This document shows positions 37,344 through 46,205 of a stretch of 64,000 nt of DNA, in pieces. Source of the DNA: CBDHDN01 sp965261585. Its GTDB lineage: Bacteria > Pseudomonadota > Alphaproteobacteria > UBA6615. The position numbers and the translations under genes were made by a program. The notes beneath the pieces are model-generated. The model searched no databases and was not told the DNA's origin. It saw only the letters and a list, made by a program, of their open reading frames with translations. The stretch's first letter is position 1. Each line of letters opens with the position of its first letter. The DNA is taken from contig CBDHDN010000012.1 in the NCBI GenBank assembly GCA_965261585.1, forward strand, positions 50,526 to 114,525, given 5' to 3'.

Positions 37344-38580
37344 GGGAAGGCTCGCCGCGCCGCTCCAGCGGCCGCAGGGCGACGGCGCAGACGATGCCGG
37401 CGACGGCGGCGGGGACGAGCAGCAGCGGGGCGACCTGCCAGCCGCCCCAGGCGACGACGAGGGCGGCCGTCGCCGGCGGTGCGATGATCTGGCCGAGGTG
37501 CGAGCCCTGCACCATCAGGCCGTTGGTCGTCGCCACGAGGGCCGGCGCGGGCGCATGGACCGGCACGCCTTCGAGGCAGCAGGTGGGAATGACGCCGCCG
37601 ACCAGGCTGAGCGCGACAACGAATGCGTAGCGCGTCGCGGTGTCGAACGTGCCGGTATAGACGCCCAACGTGCACAGCCCCATGACGACAAAGGTCGCGG
37701 CCAACAGGCGCCAACGCGCGACGCCGCGATGCAGGGCCCAGCCGCCGCCCAGGTTGCCGGGGATGTTGGCGGCCACGGCAAGCGCGGTCAGCCCGGCCGC
37801 GGCGGTCAGGCCGACACCCCGGTCGGTCAGCAGCGTCGGCAGGAACCCGAAGACGGTGATCCAGATCGCGGCATAGGCGGCGAACGAGAGCGCCAGCAGC
37901 AGCGGACCGGGCGCGGTCACCGTACGCCGCAGTCCCGCCCAGCCGGTCGAGCGCGCGGCGGCCGTGCCCTTCGCGGCGGCCGTGCCGTCGGGCCAACGAC
38001 CGGCCAACGCCAGCACAAGGGCGAACGCGGCGACGGCGACGCCGTTGACGAGCCAGAAGCCGCGCCAGCCCAATGGCGCCAGGAACAGCGGCGACGCCAC
38101 GATCATGATCGCCATGCCGGCCGGCATGTAGGCGGCCCAGATGCCGAACACGAGGCGCCGGTCGGCCGTCGTGCTGACCCGCACGAGCACGGCCGGGACG
38201 ACGACCACCGTGCCGACGAAGCCGAGGCCTTCGACGGCGCGGGCGGCCAGCAGCAGACCGGGGCCGCCGGCCAGCGAGCCGACGACGCTGGCCGCGGCGG
38301 TCAGCACGAGGCAGGCGAGCAGCACACGGCGATGGCCGAGCCGGTCGGCCACGGTGCCGGCGACGACGCCGGCGGTGACGCCGACGACGCTGAAGATCGA
38401 GAGGACCCAGCCGCCCGCGATCAGGCCGAGCCCCAACTCGGCCCTGATGAGCGGCAGCGCCGGCGGTGCCTTGCCGACCTGCCAGGCGACGACGACGCCG
38501 GCGGCGACGAGCAGCCAGACCTGGCCCCAGCGAGTGTGCTCGACGGTTTGGGGCGCGGCCGCGGCGTCGAGCGCGGTCAC
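37336..38580 (-). CDS. MFS transporter, aromatic-catabolism operon
   Basis: 414-residue major facilitator protein with twelve predicted hydrophobic helices and the loop motif GTVADRLGHRRVLLACLVL between helices 2 and 3. It starts with GTG at 38580, overlapping the stop of the gentisate dioxygenase gene (GTGA), and ends inside the start of the maleylacetate reductase gene. That tight packing points to uptake of the aromatic acid or a related compound. The substrate is inferred from context only. Confidence 0.87.
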   Translation of the reverse strand: MTALDAAAAPQTVEHTRWGQVWLLVAAGVVVAWQVGKAPPALPLIRAELGLGLIAGGWVLSIFSVVGVTAGVVAGTVADRLGHRRVLLACLVLTAAASVVGSLAGGPGLLLAARAVEGLGFVGTVVVVPAVLVRVSTTADRRLVFGIWAAYMPAGMAIMIVASPLFLAPLGWRGFWLVNGVAVAAFALVLALAGRWPDGTAAAKGTAAARSTGWAGLRRTVTAPGPLLLALSFAAYAAIWITVFGFLPTLLTDRGVGLTAAAGLTALAVAANIPGNLGGGWALHRGVARWRLLAATFVVMGLCTLGVYTGTFDTATRYAFVVALSLVGGVIPTCCLEGVPVHAPAPALVATTNGLMVQGSHLGQIIAPPATAALVVAWGGWQVAPLLLVPAAVAGIVCAVALRPLERRGEPSHA

Positions 38581-39674
38581 GCGGACCCTTGGCTCCCGGG
38601 GCCGCGGCCCGCGGAGCCTTGGCTCGCAGCGCCGGGGCGATCCTCGCGCCACAGGCCGAGCGTTTGCTGGACGACGCGGTCCGAGTAGCTGAACAGCACG
38701 GCGTCGCTGTCGGCGGTGAATGTGTGCTCGAACCAGCCGGGGACGACGAAGTGGTCCTTCGGGCCCCATTCGTGCGTGACGGCGGCATCGCCGCTGCCCA
38801 GCGTCACCGTGCCGCTGCCTTCGACGACGGAGTAGATGGCATGATCGGTGGCGCGATAGGGCGCCGAGGCGAAGCCGGCCGGCAGCAGCTGCAGGAACGT
38901 CGACATGGTCGGCATCGCCGCACCACCGGTCAACGGGTTGAGGTATTCCATCTTGACGCCGAAACAGGCGTGCAGGTCCTGGCCGGCCTGCATGGCCGCC
39001 AGCGCCGCGCGCGCCGGCGCGTAGGGGTAGCTGAAGATCGGCGAGGTCGGCCTGTCGTAGGTGTCGGTGACCGGCTTCATGTTGGCGCCATAGCGCGCAC
39101 GGGTGTAGCCCGGCGGCGTGTTGGCGGGGAACCGGTCGCCCGGGTAGGCCTCGGCGAAGTTCGTCGCCAGGTAGTGGATCAGCGGAATATCCAGGCCGTC
39201 GAGCCAGACCACGGGGCCGCCGCCCTCGTGCCCATGGTCATGCCACGACCAGGACGGGGTGATGACGAAATCGCCGGGCTCCATCCAGGTCTTCTCGCCA
39301 TCGACCGCGGTGTAGGCGCCGGTGCCTTCGACGATGAAGCGCAACGCCGCCGGCGTGTGGCGGTGCGCCGGTGCGACCTCGCCCGGCAGGATCAGCTGCA
39401 GCCCGGCATACAGCGTGTCGACGGCCTGGGACGTGCCCTTGAGCGCCGGGTTCTCGAGCACCAGGACGCGGCGCTCGGCCTCCTTGGCCGTGATCAACTC
39501 GCCGGATTCGAGGATGTAGGGACGCACATCGGCATAGCGCCACAGATGCGGCACGGCGCGGGTGACCGGCTGACGCGCGACCAGCTTGTGAATCACCTCC
39601 CACAACGGCGCCATCGCGTGGCCGCCGATGCGATCGTAGAACGCGGCGCGGGCCGCCGCGGCCGTCTCGCCCAT
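38577..39674 (-). CDS. gentisate 1,2-dioxygenase-like bicupin
   Basis: 365-residue two-cupin oxygenase that would open the gentisate ring to maleylpyruvate using Fe(II). The first cupin has VAPAHRHTPAALRFIVEGTG (iron-binding His residues), MEPGDFVITPSWSWHDHGHE and WLDGLDIPLIHYL, which are characteristic of gentisate dioxygenases. The second cupin is less conserved, as usual. ATG 39674 is preceded by GGGGAGGTCC, a good ribosome binding site. Salicylate or hydroxynaphthoate dioxygenase activity is an alternative. It leads the gdo-MFS-maleylacetate reductase operon. Confidence 0.88.
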   Translation of the reverse strand: MGETAAAARAAFYDRIGGHAMAPLWEVIHKLVARQPVTRAVPHLWRYADVRPYILESGELITAKEAERRVLVLENPALKGTSQAVDTLYAGLQLILPGEVAPAHRHTPAALRFIVEGTGAYTAVDGEKTWMEPGDFVITPSWSWHDHGHEGGGPVVWLDGLDIPLIHYLATNFAEAYPGDRFPANTPPGYTRARYGANMKPVTDTYDRPTSPIFSYPYAPARAALAAMQAGQDLHACFGVKMEYLNPLTGGAAMPTMSTFLQLLPAGFASAPYRATDHAIYSVVEGSGTVTLGSGDAAVTHEWGPKDHFVVPGWFEHTFTADSDAVLFSYSDRVVQQTLGLWREDRPGAASQGSAGRGPGSQGSA

Positions 39675-39739
39675 GTCCGGACCTCCCCTCGTTCCTGGCG
39701 CGGTCAGGATAGCGCGATCGTCAGTTGGCTCCACCGGAA

Positions 39740-40018
39740 TCACAGCGGGTTGCCGAACATCGTGTTCGGCAGAATTGTCGCGATCTCCGGCACCGCGACG
39801 AGGATGATCAGGGCGACGCCCATGGCCAGCCAGAACGGCAGGATGCCCTTGAAGATGTCCGACATCGGCACGTCCTCGGCGATGCCCTTGACGACGAATA
39901 CGTTGACGCCGACGGGCGGGCTGATCAGCCCCATCTCCAGCACGATCACCATGACGACGCCGAACCAGACGAGGCTCAAGCCCATCTGTTCGATCAGCGA
40001 CACGACGATCGGCAGCCC
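39740..40018 (-). pseudogene. TRAP transporter large permease (DctM), C-terminal fragment
   Basis: The last 90 or so residues of a DctM-type TRAP permease: LPIVVSLIEQMGLSLVWFGV, GLISPPVGVNVFVVKGIAED and a final helix ILPFWLAMGVALIILVAVPE. The conserved GLISPPVGVN motif of family members is intact. The frame stops at a low-complexity C/G tract (40018-40055), and nothing of the N-terminal ten helices follows, so the gene has been lost by deletion. Confidence 0.8.
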
Positions 40019-40177
40019 CCCAAGGCCCCCCCCCCCAAGGGGGGGAGGGTCGGGGTGGGGGTGAAAGGTTGGCTTGGGGCGCTGGACACCTGGGACCGTA
40101 TCAACATGGTCAGCGAGGCATCCCCCGCATTCTCTCGCAAGCAGAGGAGAGGGCCTCGGGCAAGGGGCCTGAGGGCC
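40019..40177. repeat. low-complexity C/G tract and junction sequence
   Basis: A run of about 12 C followed by G-rich sequence (GGGGGGAGGGTCGGGGTGGG) separates two TRAP transporter remnants. Such tracts occur as intergenic repeats in many genomes. Here one marks the breakpoint of the deletion that removed most of the DctM gene and the gene between. Confidence 0.45.
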
Positions 40178-40462
40178 TCAGTTCGTGAGCACCGAGCGCA
40201 TCGCAGCGATGATCTCGCGCGCCGGCACGCCGTTGCTCTCGACCTCGTCGAGGACACGCTCGCGCTCCGGCGCCGCGGCCGCCTCGAATTGGGCGCGCGC
40301 GCCGTCGCTCAGATCGATGATCTCGATGCCGTTCTTGGCGGCGAGGGCAAGGCCGCGCTTGCCGGCGGCTACATAGCCGGCGCCGCCGCGGCGGCCGAGC
40401 TCGACACCGCCGGCCTGGCGCACCCAGGCCTGCTCCTGCGGCGACAGCGCGGCGAGCGATTA
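40178..40462 (-). pseudogene. TRAP transporter substrate-binding protein (DctP), C-terminal fragment
   Basis: The C-terminal 95 or so residues of a DctP binding protein: SLAALSPQEQAWVRQAGG, GLALAAKNGIEIIDLSD, and a typical DctP ending of alternating helices to VLTN. The frame is cut at 40463 by the outer group II intron, which is inserted antisense to the gene. Beyond the intron (after about 44406) only about 60 bases remain before a MITE, so the upstream part of the gene is not seen. Confidence 0.7.
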
Positions 40463-41082
40463 TTGCGCCAGGGTAAGCCCTGGAGAGGAGGATGACATGA
40501 GCTGAAACCTCTCGTAGCGATCCAGCGGGTTCGACTCCCGCCCGGCAAAGGCGCAGCCCGCCAGCCGGAAGCGAGTCTTGCATGGCGTGCGGCAACGCCC
40601 GTCGTGAAGCGTAGACAGCAGGTGATGAAGCGTCGCGCAGCCTCGAAATCGTAAATGATGACGCCTTCATTGTTAATCGTGTGGGGGCAGCACCGGAAGC
40701 GCCGCTAATGGCGAGGCGCAACGGGACGTCCGGGGTCGTGGACCGGCGCAAAGTCACGGGATGGACCGCCAGGGAACCTGGGAGATCCTGCTCTTGCCCG
40801 TGGGCAAGATCGCTGGAAAGGGGACGGCCAGCGTGAACAATCCAGACCCCGGCCCGTCGTCAGGTCTGCATGGCGGCGGGAGCGCCTTGGCGAACACGAA
40901 CCCCGGCAGACGCCTGCGGAGCCGGCTGGCGAAATCAATAAGCCGAAGGACATGCGGGAGCAGGAAGTCGTAGCGCTCTGATAGTACCGCTGAAGGCGGG
41001 GAACCGTGGCCATCGGGACCCGCCGGAGGGAAGCGGGGCGTCACTTGTGCAGACCCACTGATGGGAAACGCTGGAGGAAACG

Positions 41083-42411
41083 CTGAGTTCCACCAACACG
41101 TACACGAAACAGCAGTGGATAGCCGAACAGGCGAGGGAGCATCCGGACCGGGTGTTCACGTCACTGCACCACCTGATCGACATCGACTGGATGTCGGAGG
41201 CGTACCGACGGACGCGCAAGGATGGGGCGACGGGCATCGACGGCGTGACGGCTGACGACTACGAAAAGGACCTTGAGGCCAATCTCGAAAGCCTTCTGGA
41301 CCGGATCAAGTCGGGCAGCTACCGCGCGCCGCCGGTGCGACGGCACTACATCCCAAAGGCGGACGGCACGAAGCGTCCACTCGGCATTCCGACGTTTGAA
41401 GACAAGGTGGCGCAGCGGGCGATCCTGATGCTGCTGGAGCCGATTTACGAGACGGGCTTCCTGCCGTGCTCGTACGGCTTCCGGCGCGGACGGTCGGCCC
41501 ACGATGCCCTCAGCGCATTGCGTAAGGGCATCATCGAGCAGCGCCAGCGGTGGGTGATCGATGCCGATATCTCGAAGTACTTCGACTCGATTACACACTC
41601 CCACCTCCGGTCATTCCTCGACCTGCGGATCAAGGACGGCGTCGCAAGGCGCATGATCGACAAATGGCTGAAAGCGGGGGTGCTCGAAGAGGATGCCCTG
41701 CACAGACCGGTGGCTGGCACCCCTCAGGGCGGGGTGATCTCGCCGATGCTCTCGAACGTCTACCTGCACCATGTGCTGGACGAGTGGTTCGAGAACGTGG
41801 CGAAGCCGCGCCTCCACGGACGGTGCCAGCTGGTGCGATTCGCCGATGACTTTGTCATCGCCCTCGAAGACCGCCACAGCGGCAAGCGAATGCTTGACGT
41901 GCTGGGCAAACGTCTCGGTAGATACGGGCTCACGCTCCATGAAACCAAGACGCGCTATGTGGACTTCCGTCGGAGGCGCCCCTACGGGCGCCACTGGATG
42001 GCGTCGGCCACGACGTTCGACTTCCTCGGCTTCACCCACGTCTGGGGGCGGTCGATGCAAGGCAAGGACGTCGTTCGTCAAATCACGGCGAAGGGCCGCT
42101 TCGCCCGCGCGCTGAAATCGGTGCACGACTGGTGCAAGAGACACCGGCACCTGCCGATCGAGGCTCAGCGGGATCACCTCGCTAAGGTGATCCGAGGCCA
42201 CTGCGCATATTATGGTCTGACGGGGAACGGCAAACGTCTCGGTTGGTTCCGCTACCAAGTCGTCCGCATCTGGCGGAAGTGGCTCGCTCGCCGCAGCCGC
42301 CTCAGGTGCCTGAACTGGGACCGGATGGCAGTAATCCTCAAGCGGCTTCCCCTGCCGCCAGTCACGTTCACGCGCTCATGGCAAAGCACCTTGAGCGAAC
42401 CTGTCAGGTGA
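41083..42411 (+). CDS. ltrA: group II intron reverse transcriptase/maturase (outer intron)
   Basis: About 442 residues with an RT domain and a maturase X domain but no visible HNH endonuclease. RT motifs are KDGATGIDGVTADDY, YRAPPVRRHYIPK, GFRRGRSAHDALSAL, AGTPQGGVISPMLSNV and the catalytic RFADDFVIALED. A good ribosome binding site (GGAGG) stands before a CTG at 41083 that gives the usual N-terminus (SSTNTYTKQQWIAEQAREHP). A GTG at 41152 is the first conventional start but would lose that part. Its role is splicing and retrohoming of its own intron. Confidence 0.87.
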   Translation: MSSTNTYTKQQWIAEQAREHPDRVFTSLHHLIDIDWMSEAYRRTRKDGATGIDGVTADDYEKDLEANLESLLDRIKSGSYRAPPVRRHYIPKADGTKRPLGIPTFEDKVAQRAILMLLEPIYETGFLPCSYGFRRGRSAHDALSALRKGIIEQRQRWVIDADISKYFDSITHSHLRSFLDLRIKDGVARRMIDKWLKAGVLEEDALHRPVAGTPQGGVISPMLSNVYLHHVLDEWFENVAKPRLHGRCQLVRFADDFVIALEDRHSGKRMLDVLGKRLGRYGLTLHETKTRYVDFRRRRPYGRHWMASATTFDFLGFTHVWGRSMQGKDVVRQITAKGRFARALKSVHDWCKRHRHLPIEAQRDHLAKVIRGHCAYYGLTGNGKRLGWFRYQVVRIWRKWLARRSRLRCLNWDRMAVILKRLPLPPVTFTRSWQSTLSEPVR

Positions 42412-42447
42412 GGAACCGAGTGCGTCAATCGCGCACGCTCGGGTCTG

Positions 42448-44366
42448 GTGCGCCAGGCGAACTGGCAGAAGGTAGGGGGTGCAAGTCCCCCGGAACGAAG
42501 GAGTAACCGAACCACGTTTCTCCGCGAGCCGTGCGTTGGCTCCCGTGAGGGGGCAGGCGAAGCGTCGGTAGCGGCATGGATGGGCAGGGCTATTGAGCAC
42601 CGTAAAAGCGATGGTCCGGGGTGCCGAGGCTTTCAGATCGGTCGAAGGCAATATTGCAGGCGTCGTTTTGGTGAGATGTCGGCGAGCCCCGCGGTGTCAG
42701 AGAACCCATGCACGTTCGCACGCCTTCTGTTGGGACCCTGGGAGGTCTTCAAACTGCCCCGGTTGTCGTAAAGGGGCCGCGTAGGGAATGGAGAAAACCG
42801 AAGCCTATGATGAACGGTTTGAAGAAGTCGGATGAGGCCGTACGACCTGTGAGGGCGGCGAACAAGGGAGCGCGAGCTTCTGCGGAGTCGCCGGAGGAAA
42901 GGGCCTCAACCAAGGGGAATCCGGATTGCCAAAGCACGCGCCGAACCCAGTGTCGGGTAAGCGTGCCACAGGCGGCGGCCCGGATACGGAAAGCTGCAGA
43001 GAGAAACCCGAAGGAACGTCTCACTGCGCTCTTCCACCACATTACGCCGGACGCGCTCGGTGCGGCCTACTTCGCATTGAAGAAGGACGCAGCAGCCGGT
43101 GTCGACGGCGTTACGTGGGACATGTACGGCGAGGGTCTGGATGAGCGCCTGCTCGACCTGCACCGGCGCCTGCACAGAGGGGGAGCGTACCGGGCGCCAC
43201 CGGTTCGGCGGGTAGAGGTACCCAAGCCGGACGGGGGGACACGACCGCTCGGGATCGCGGCGCTGGAGGACAAGGTCGTCCAGAAGGCGGTTGTGGATGT
43301 GATCCTGACACCGATCTACGAGGTGGTGTTTCTTGGCTTCAGCTACGGGTTCCGACCGGGGCGGGGGGCGCACGATGCGCTCGATGCCCTGGCCTTCGGG
43401 ATAGAACGGCGCAAGGTCAGCTGGATAGTCGATGCAGACCTCCGGGCGTACTTCGACACGATCCCGCGGGATTGGTTGATCACGTTCCTAGAGCACCGCA
43501 TCGGAGACAGGCGGGTCATCCGTCTGATCCGGAAATGGCTGAACGCCGGCGTCATAGAGAGTGGGTCATGGGCAGATACGGGTATGGGCACGCCGCAGGG
43601 GGCAATAGTCTCCCCCGTCTTGGCGAACGTGTTCCTGCATTACGTGCTCGACGTGTGGTTCCACAAGAAATGGCGCCCGAACGTCCCGGATGGCGAAGCG
43701 ATCATCGTCCGTTACGCTGACGATATCGTTGTCGGGTTCCAACACAAGCGGGATGCGGAGCGGTACCTCCGCGACGTTCGGGAGAGGCTGGCCCGGTTCG
43801 GTCTCAGCCTCCACCAGGACAAGACCCGCCTCGTGGAGTTTGGCCGGTTCGCGGATTTGAACCGGCGCCAGCGCGGGGTGGGCAAGCCGGAGACTTTCGA
43901 CTTTCTGGGCCTCACGCACTATTGCACGACGACCCTGAGAGGACGCTTTCGGCTTGGTCGCAAACCGGTTGCCAAACGGGTCAACAGGACCCTGGCGCGC
44001 ATCGACGAGGTGCTTCGCAAGCGCTGGCACCACGACATCTGGGAAGTTGGTAGGTGGCTGGGGAGAGTCTGCAATGGCTGGCTCAACTACTTTGCCGTCC
44101 CAGGGTCAGGCCGGTTCATCCGTGCGTTCCTCCGCAGGCTGCAACGCCGGTGGATGCGGGCGCTACGCCGCCGGTCCCAGCGAGCCCGATTTAGTTGGAA
44201 GCGACTGGAGCGCATGACCGAAATCCTGTGGCCACGCGCCTCCATCCGCCACCCATGGCCGGACCAGCGGTTCGCCGTCAAGCACCCGAGGTAGGAGCCG
44301 GATGGTTCAACGACCACGTCCGGATCTGCGCGGGGGGTGCGCAGCAATGCGCATTCCTACCGTAAC
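42448..44366 (+). mobile_element. inner group II intron, copy A (1919 bp)
   Basis: Starts GTGCGCCAGGCGAACTGGC and ends CCTACCGTAAC. Both ends are fixed by comparison with copy B at 51035-52953, to which it is identical except for two noticed base differences. Domain V is GAGCCGGATGGTTCAACGAC and following bases to ATCTG, then domain VI with a GCGCA/TGCGC stem and a branch-point-like CCTACC. The 5' exon ends GGGTCTG, which resembles the AGATCTG in front of copy B, consistent with IBS/EBS pairing. It is inserted right after domain V of the outer intron. Confidence 0.9.
42807..44294 (+). CDS. ltrA: group II intron reverse transcriptase/maturase (inner intron, copy A)
   Basis: 495-residue protein with a long Lys/Ala-rich N-terminal extension (MMNGLKKSDEAVRPVRAAN), an RT domain and a maturase domain, without an evident endonuclease domain. 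RT motifs are RAPPVRRVEVPKPDGG, GFSYGFRPGRGAHDALDAL, GMGTPQGAIVSPVLANV and IVRYADDIVVGFQH with the catalytic YADD. Two adjacent ATGs (42807, 42810) are possible. Compared with copy B it has Trp instead of Gly in DTIPRDWLITFL. It is clearly distinct from the outer intron's protein. Confidence 0.9.
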   Translation: MMNGLKKSDEAVRPVRAANKGARASAESPEERASTKGNPDCQSTRRTQCRVSVPQAAARIRKAAERNPKERLTALFHHITPDALGAAYFALKKDAAAGVDGVTWDMYGEGLDERLLDLHRRLHRGGAYRAPPVRRVEVPKPDGGTRPLGIAALEDKVVQKAVVDVILTPIYEVVFLGFSYGFRPGRGAHDALDALAFGIERRKVSWIVDADLRAYFDTIPRDWLITFLEHRIGDRRVIRLIRKWLNAGVIESGSWADTGMGTPQGAIVSPVLANVFLHYVLDVWFHKKWRPNVPDGEAIIVRYADDIVVGFQHKRDAERYLRDVRERLARFGLSLHQDKTRLVEFGRFADLNRRQRGVGKPETFDFLGLTHYCTTTLRGRFRLGRKPVAKRVNRTLARIDEVLRKRWHHDIWEVGRWLGRVCNGWLNYFAVPGSGRFIRAFLRRLQRRWMRALRRRSQRARFSWKRLERMTEILWPRASIRHPWPDQRFAVKHPR

Positions 44367-44467
44367 TGGGGGGGAGGGGCTCGGCAACGACCCCTCCTAC
44401 CCGGCCGCGTCAAGGACCTTGAAGGGGCGACGCAGGTGGTGGCATTGAGCCTGTATGACCTGCTCAG

Positions 44468-44576
44468 CTAGTGCACCGACTCAGTCAGAGCCGTCACAGT
44501 GGAAACCTGATTCTGAATACAAAACAACGGGTTGCTCTAGCGCACGGTGAATCATTTGTCTGGATCGGTGCACTAG
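44468..44576. mobile_element. 109-bp MITE of an IS630-type element
   Basis: A short non-coding element bounded by CTAG on both sides. Its left end, CTAGTGCACCGACTCAGTCA, and its right end, inverse CTAGTGCACCGATCCAGACA, are inverted repeats. They closely match the end of the IS630-type element at 63772 (CTAGTGCACTGACTCAGACA). It is therefore probably mobilised by that transposase. It lies exactly where the ISNCY transposase gene loses its 3' end. Confidence 0.75.
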
Positions 44577-45707
44577 CACGTCAAGGCCGCATTTCTTGTG
44601 GAAGGCGACGTCCTCGACGCCCTTGTTCTTGGCGGCGGCGAGGTTGCCGGTGCTGGCGCAGCCGCCGTCGGCGGCGAGTTGCCTGGGCGGCCGGCCGTAG
44701 ATCGCGATCTGGCGGTCGACCATGGGTACGAAGCGCTCGGCATCGGCCGGGTTGCCCTGCTCGACGACGATGTCGAGGATGAGACCGCTGGCGCCGCTGG
44801 CCAGGTTGAGCTTGTGGCCGTAGGAGACCTGGCGGCGGCTCTTGACGATGATGTCGCTATGGGGCTCGAACAGACTGACGAGCTTGTCGGCGGCCGGCAC
44901 CTTCTCGCCATGCAAGACACGGCGCTCGGTCTGGTCGATGATGCGTTCGATCAGCGGCACGAAGTGTTCGGCCTCGGTGCGCCAGGCCGCGGCCACCGGC
45001 GCGGGATCGTCGGCCAGCCGCGCCATGGCGTCGTGCAGATAGGCGAGCGTCGCGCGGGTCTTGGCGAGCAGCTCGCGGTACAGCCGCTGCCGGTTGTTGC
45101 CACGACTGTACTCGATGGCGCGGGCGCGCTTCTTGGCCAGGCGCGTGTGGTCGCGCCAGGGCAAGGCGGGCAGCACGACGTCGGCTTGACGCAACAGCCG
45201 CACCATGACCCGCACGGCATCCCACAACAGGCTGGAGTCGGTGGGCGCATGGATGGCGGTCTCGGCGACCGTGCTGTCGAACCGGACCTTGGCGCCGCTC
45301 TCCAGCTTGGCCGTCGCGGCGCGCGCCAGCAGCATCCGGTTGAGGCACTCGAAGGTGGCGGCGGCGATGGCGCCGATGGCGCTGTGCAGCGCCGACTTCT
45401 TCGGCGACCAGCCGAACGGCAGTCGAGCGAACGCGCGCAGCGATGCCGAATCCGACAGCAGAAAGGCCAGCTCCTCGTAGCTCAGCTGGAAGTACTGCTT
45501 GAGCAGCGCGCAGCGCAACGCCGCATCGGCGCTCAGCCCGTGGCGCCCGGTCTGCCTGACCCGACCGATGCCGAGGTCTGCGGCGACCAGGCGCACCACC
45601 GCGGCCTCGCCGTCGAGCCAGGCGGACATCGCCGCGAGTTCACGACCGATCTCGTGCGGCGAAAACAGATCGAATATACTGCCCTGGACGGTGCGCTCTT
45701 CGCGCAT
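44577..45707 (-). pseudogene. ISNCY-type transposase, 3' truncated
   Basis: About 375 residues of a transposase beginning MREERTVQGSIFDLFSPHEI after a strong ribosome binding site (GGAGGTGACC). DDE-fold segments are KVRFDSTVAETAIH, GHKLNLASGASGLILDIVVE and LAADGGCASTGNLAAAKNKG. Sequence homology stops after FHKKCGLDV, at the MITE boundary, so the C-terminal catalytic Glu region is missing. The element is probably immobile. Confidence 0.8.
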
Positions 45708-45850
45708 GGTCACCTCCGGCGGTTTGGTGTTTGCCTTTGGGTACAGTGGCTTGTTCCCAACAGCATAGCCGAAACCGCCGGAGCCTGGCTCCGAAAATAG
45801 ACGATTCACTCAGTTATTTCAGTGTTTTAGCGTTTCCGGATGGGCACTAG
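44577..45850 (-). mobile_element. ISNCY-type insertion sequence, truncated at one end
   Basis: Contains a truncated transposase gene on the minus strand and, at its intact end, the inverse of CTAGTGCCCATCCGGAAACG next to a CTAG (45847-45850). The other end has been replaced by the MITE at 44468-44576. It disrupts or borders the esterase remnant. Confidence 0.7.
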
Positions 45851-45851
45851 C

Positions 45852-46093
45852 CTACTCGCTGAGTGCCTTGGCGAGAAACGGCAGGGACTTGTCCATGCGG
45901 TAGTCGACCGATGCGTGGTCGTCCGGGAACTCCTCATAGACGGGCTCGACCCCGGCCTTCGCGCGCTTGCGGTGCAGGCGGCGGGCGCCATAGCCTCGAT
46001 GTCGGTCACGAACGTCTCGATCGAGCCGTCCTTCTTGGCGATCGCCCGGCGGCACAAGGGGCGGACGGCAGACGCTGCAGCAGGGGTCGACCA
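45852..46093 (-). pseudogene. alpha/beta-hydrolase (esterase) C-terminal remnant
   Basis: The ending VEPVYEEFPDDHASVDYRMD followed by KSLPFLAKALSE is the C-terminus of a putative-esterase type alpha/beta hydrolase, with the catalytic His of the DDH segment. The stretch just upstream, KKDGSIETFVTDIEAMA, continues it in another frame, so there is at least one frameshift near 45985. The N-terminal part is gone, beyond what can be traced. Confidence 0.55.
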
Positions 46094-46205
46094 TGGCACG
46101 CGGCGCGGCCCCTCGCCCGTTGCCGCACAGCCCTCCGATCGTTCTATGATCGCGGGCCATGCGCTGGATCAATGCCGCCGACGGCGGGTGACGACGGGAT
46201 AGTCC

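Larger units (their letters stand above)
40463..44406 (+). mobile_element. outer group II intron, carrying a second intron at its domain V/VI junction (twintron)
   Basis: The intron begins near 40463 (TTGCGCCAGGGTAAG, similar to the GTGCGCC start of the inner intron). It has about 620 bases of structured RNA before its reverse-transcriptase ORF. Domain V is seen at 42413-42447 (starting GAACCGAGTGCG, ending GGGTCTG). At that exact point the inner intron (42448-44366) begins. Downstream of it the outer domain VI resumes: a GAGGGG/CCCCTC hairpin with a likely branch-point A in CTCCTACCC (44368-44403). The 3' end near 44406 is approximate. Because the inner intron keeps both its ends, ordered splicing is possible. 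Confidence 0.8.

Noticed and set aside
40520..40560. T-arm-like GGGTTCGACTCCCGCC suggesting a tRNA
   Set aside because: No matching acceptor or anticodon arms; the sequence lies in the 5' structured part of the group II intron, where such hairpins are common.
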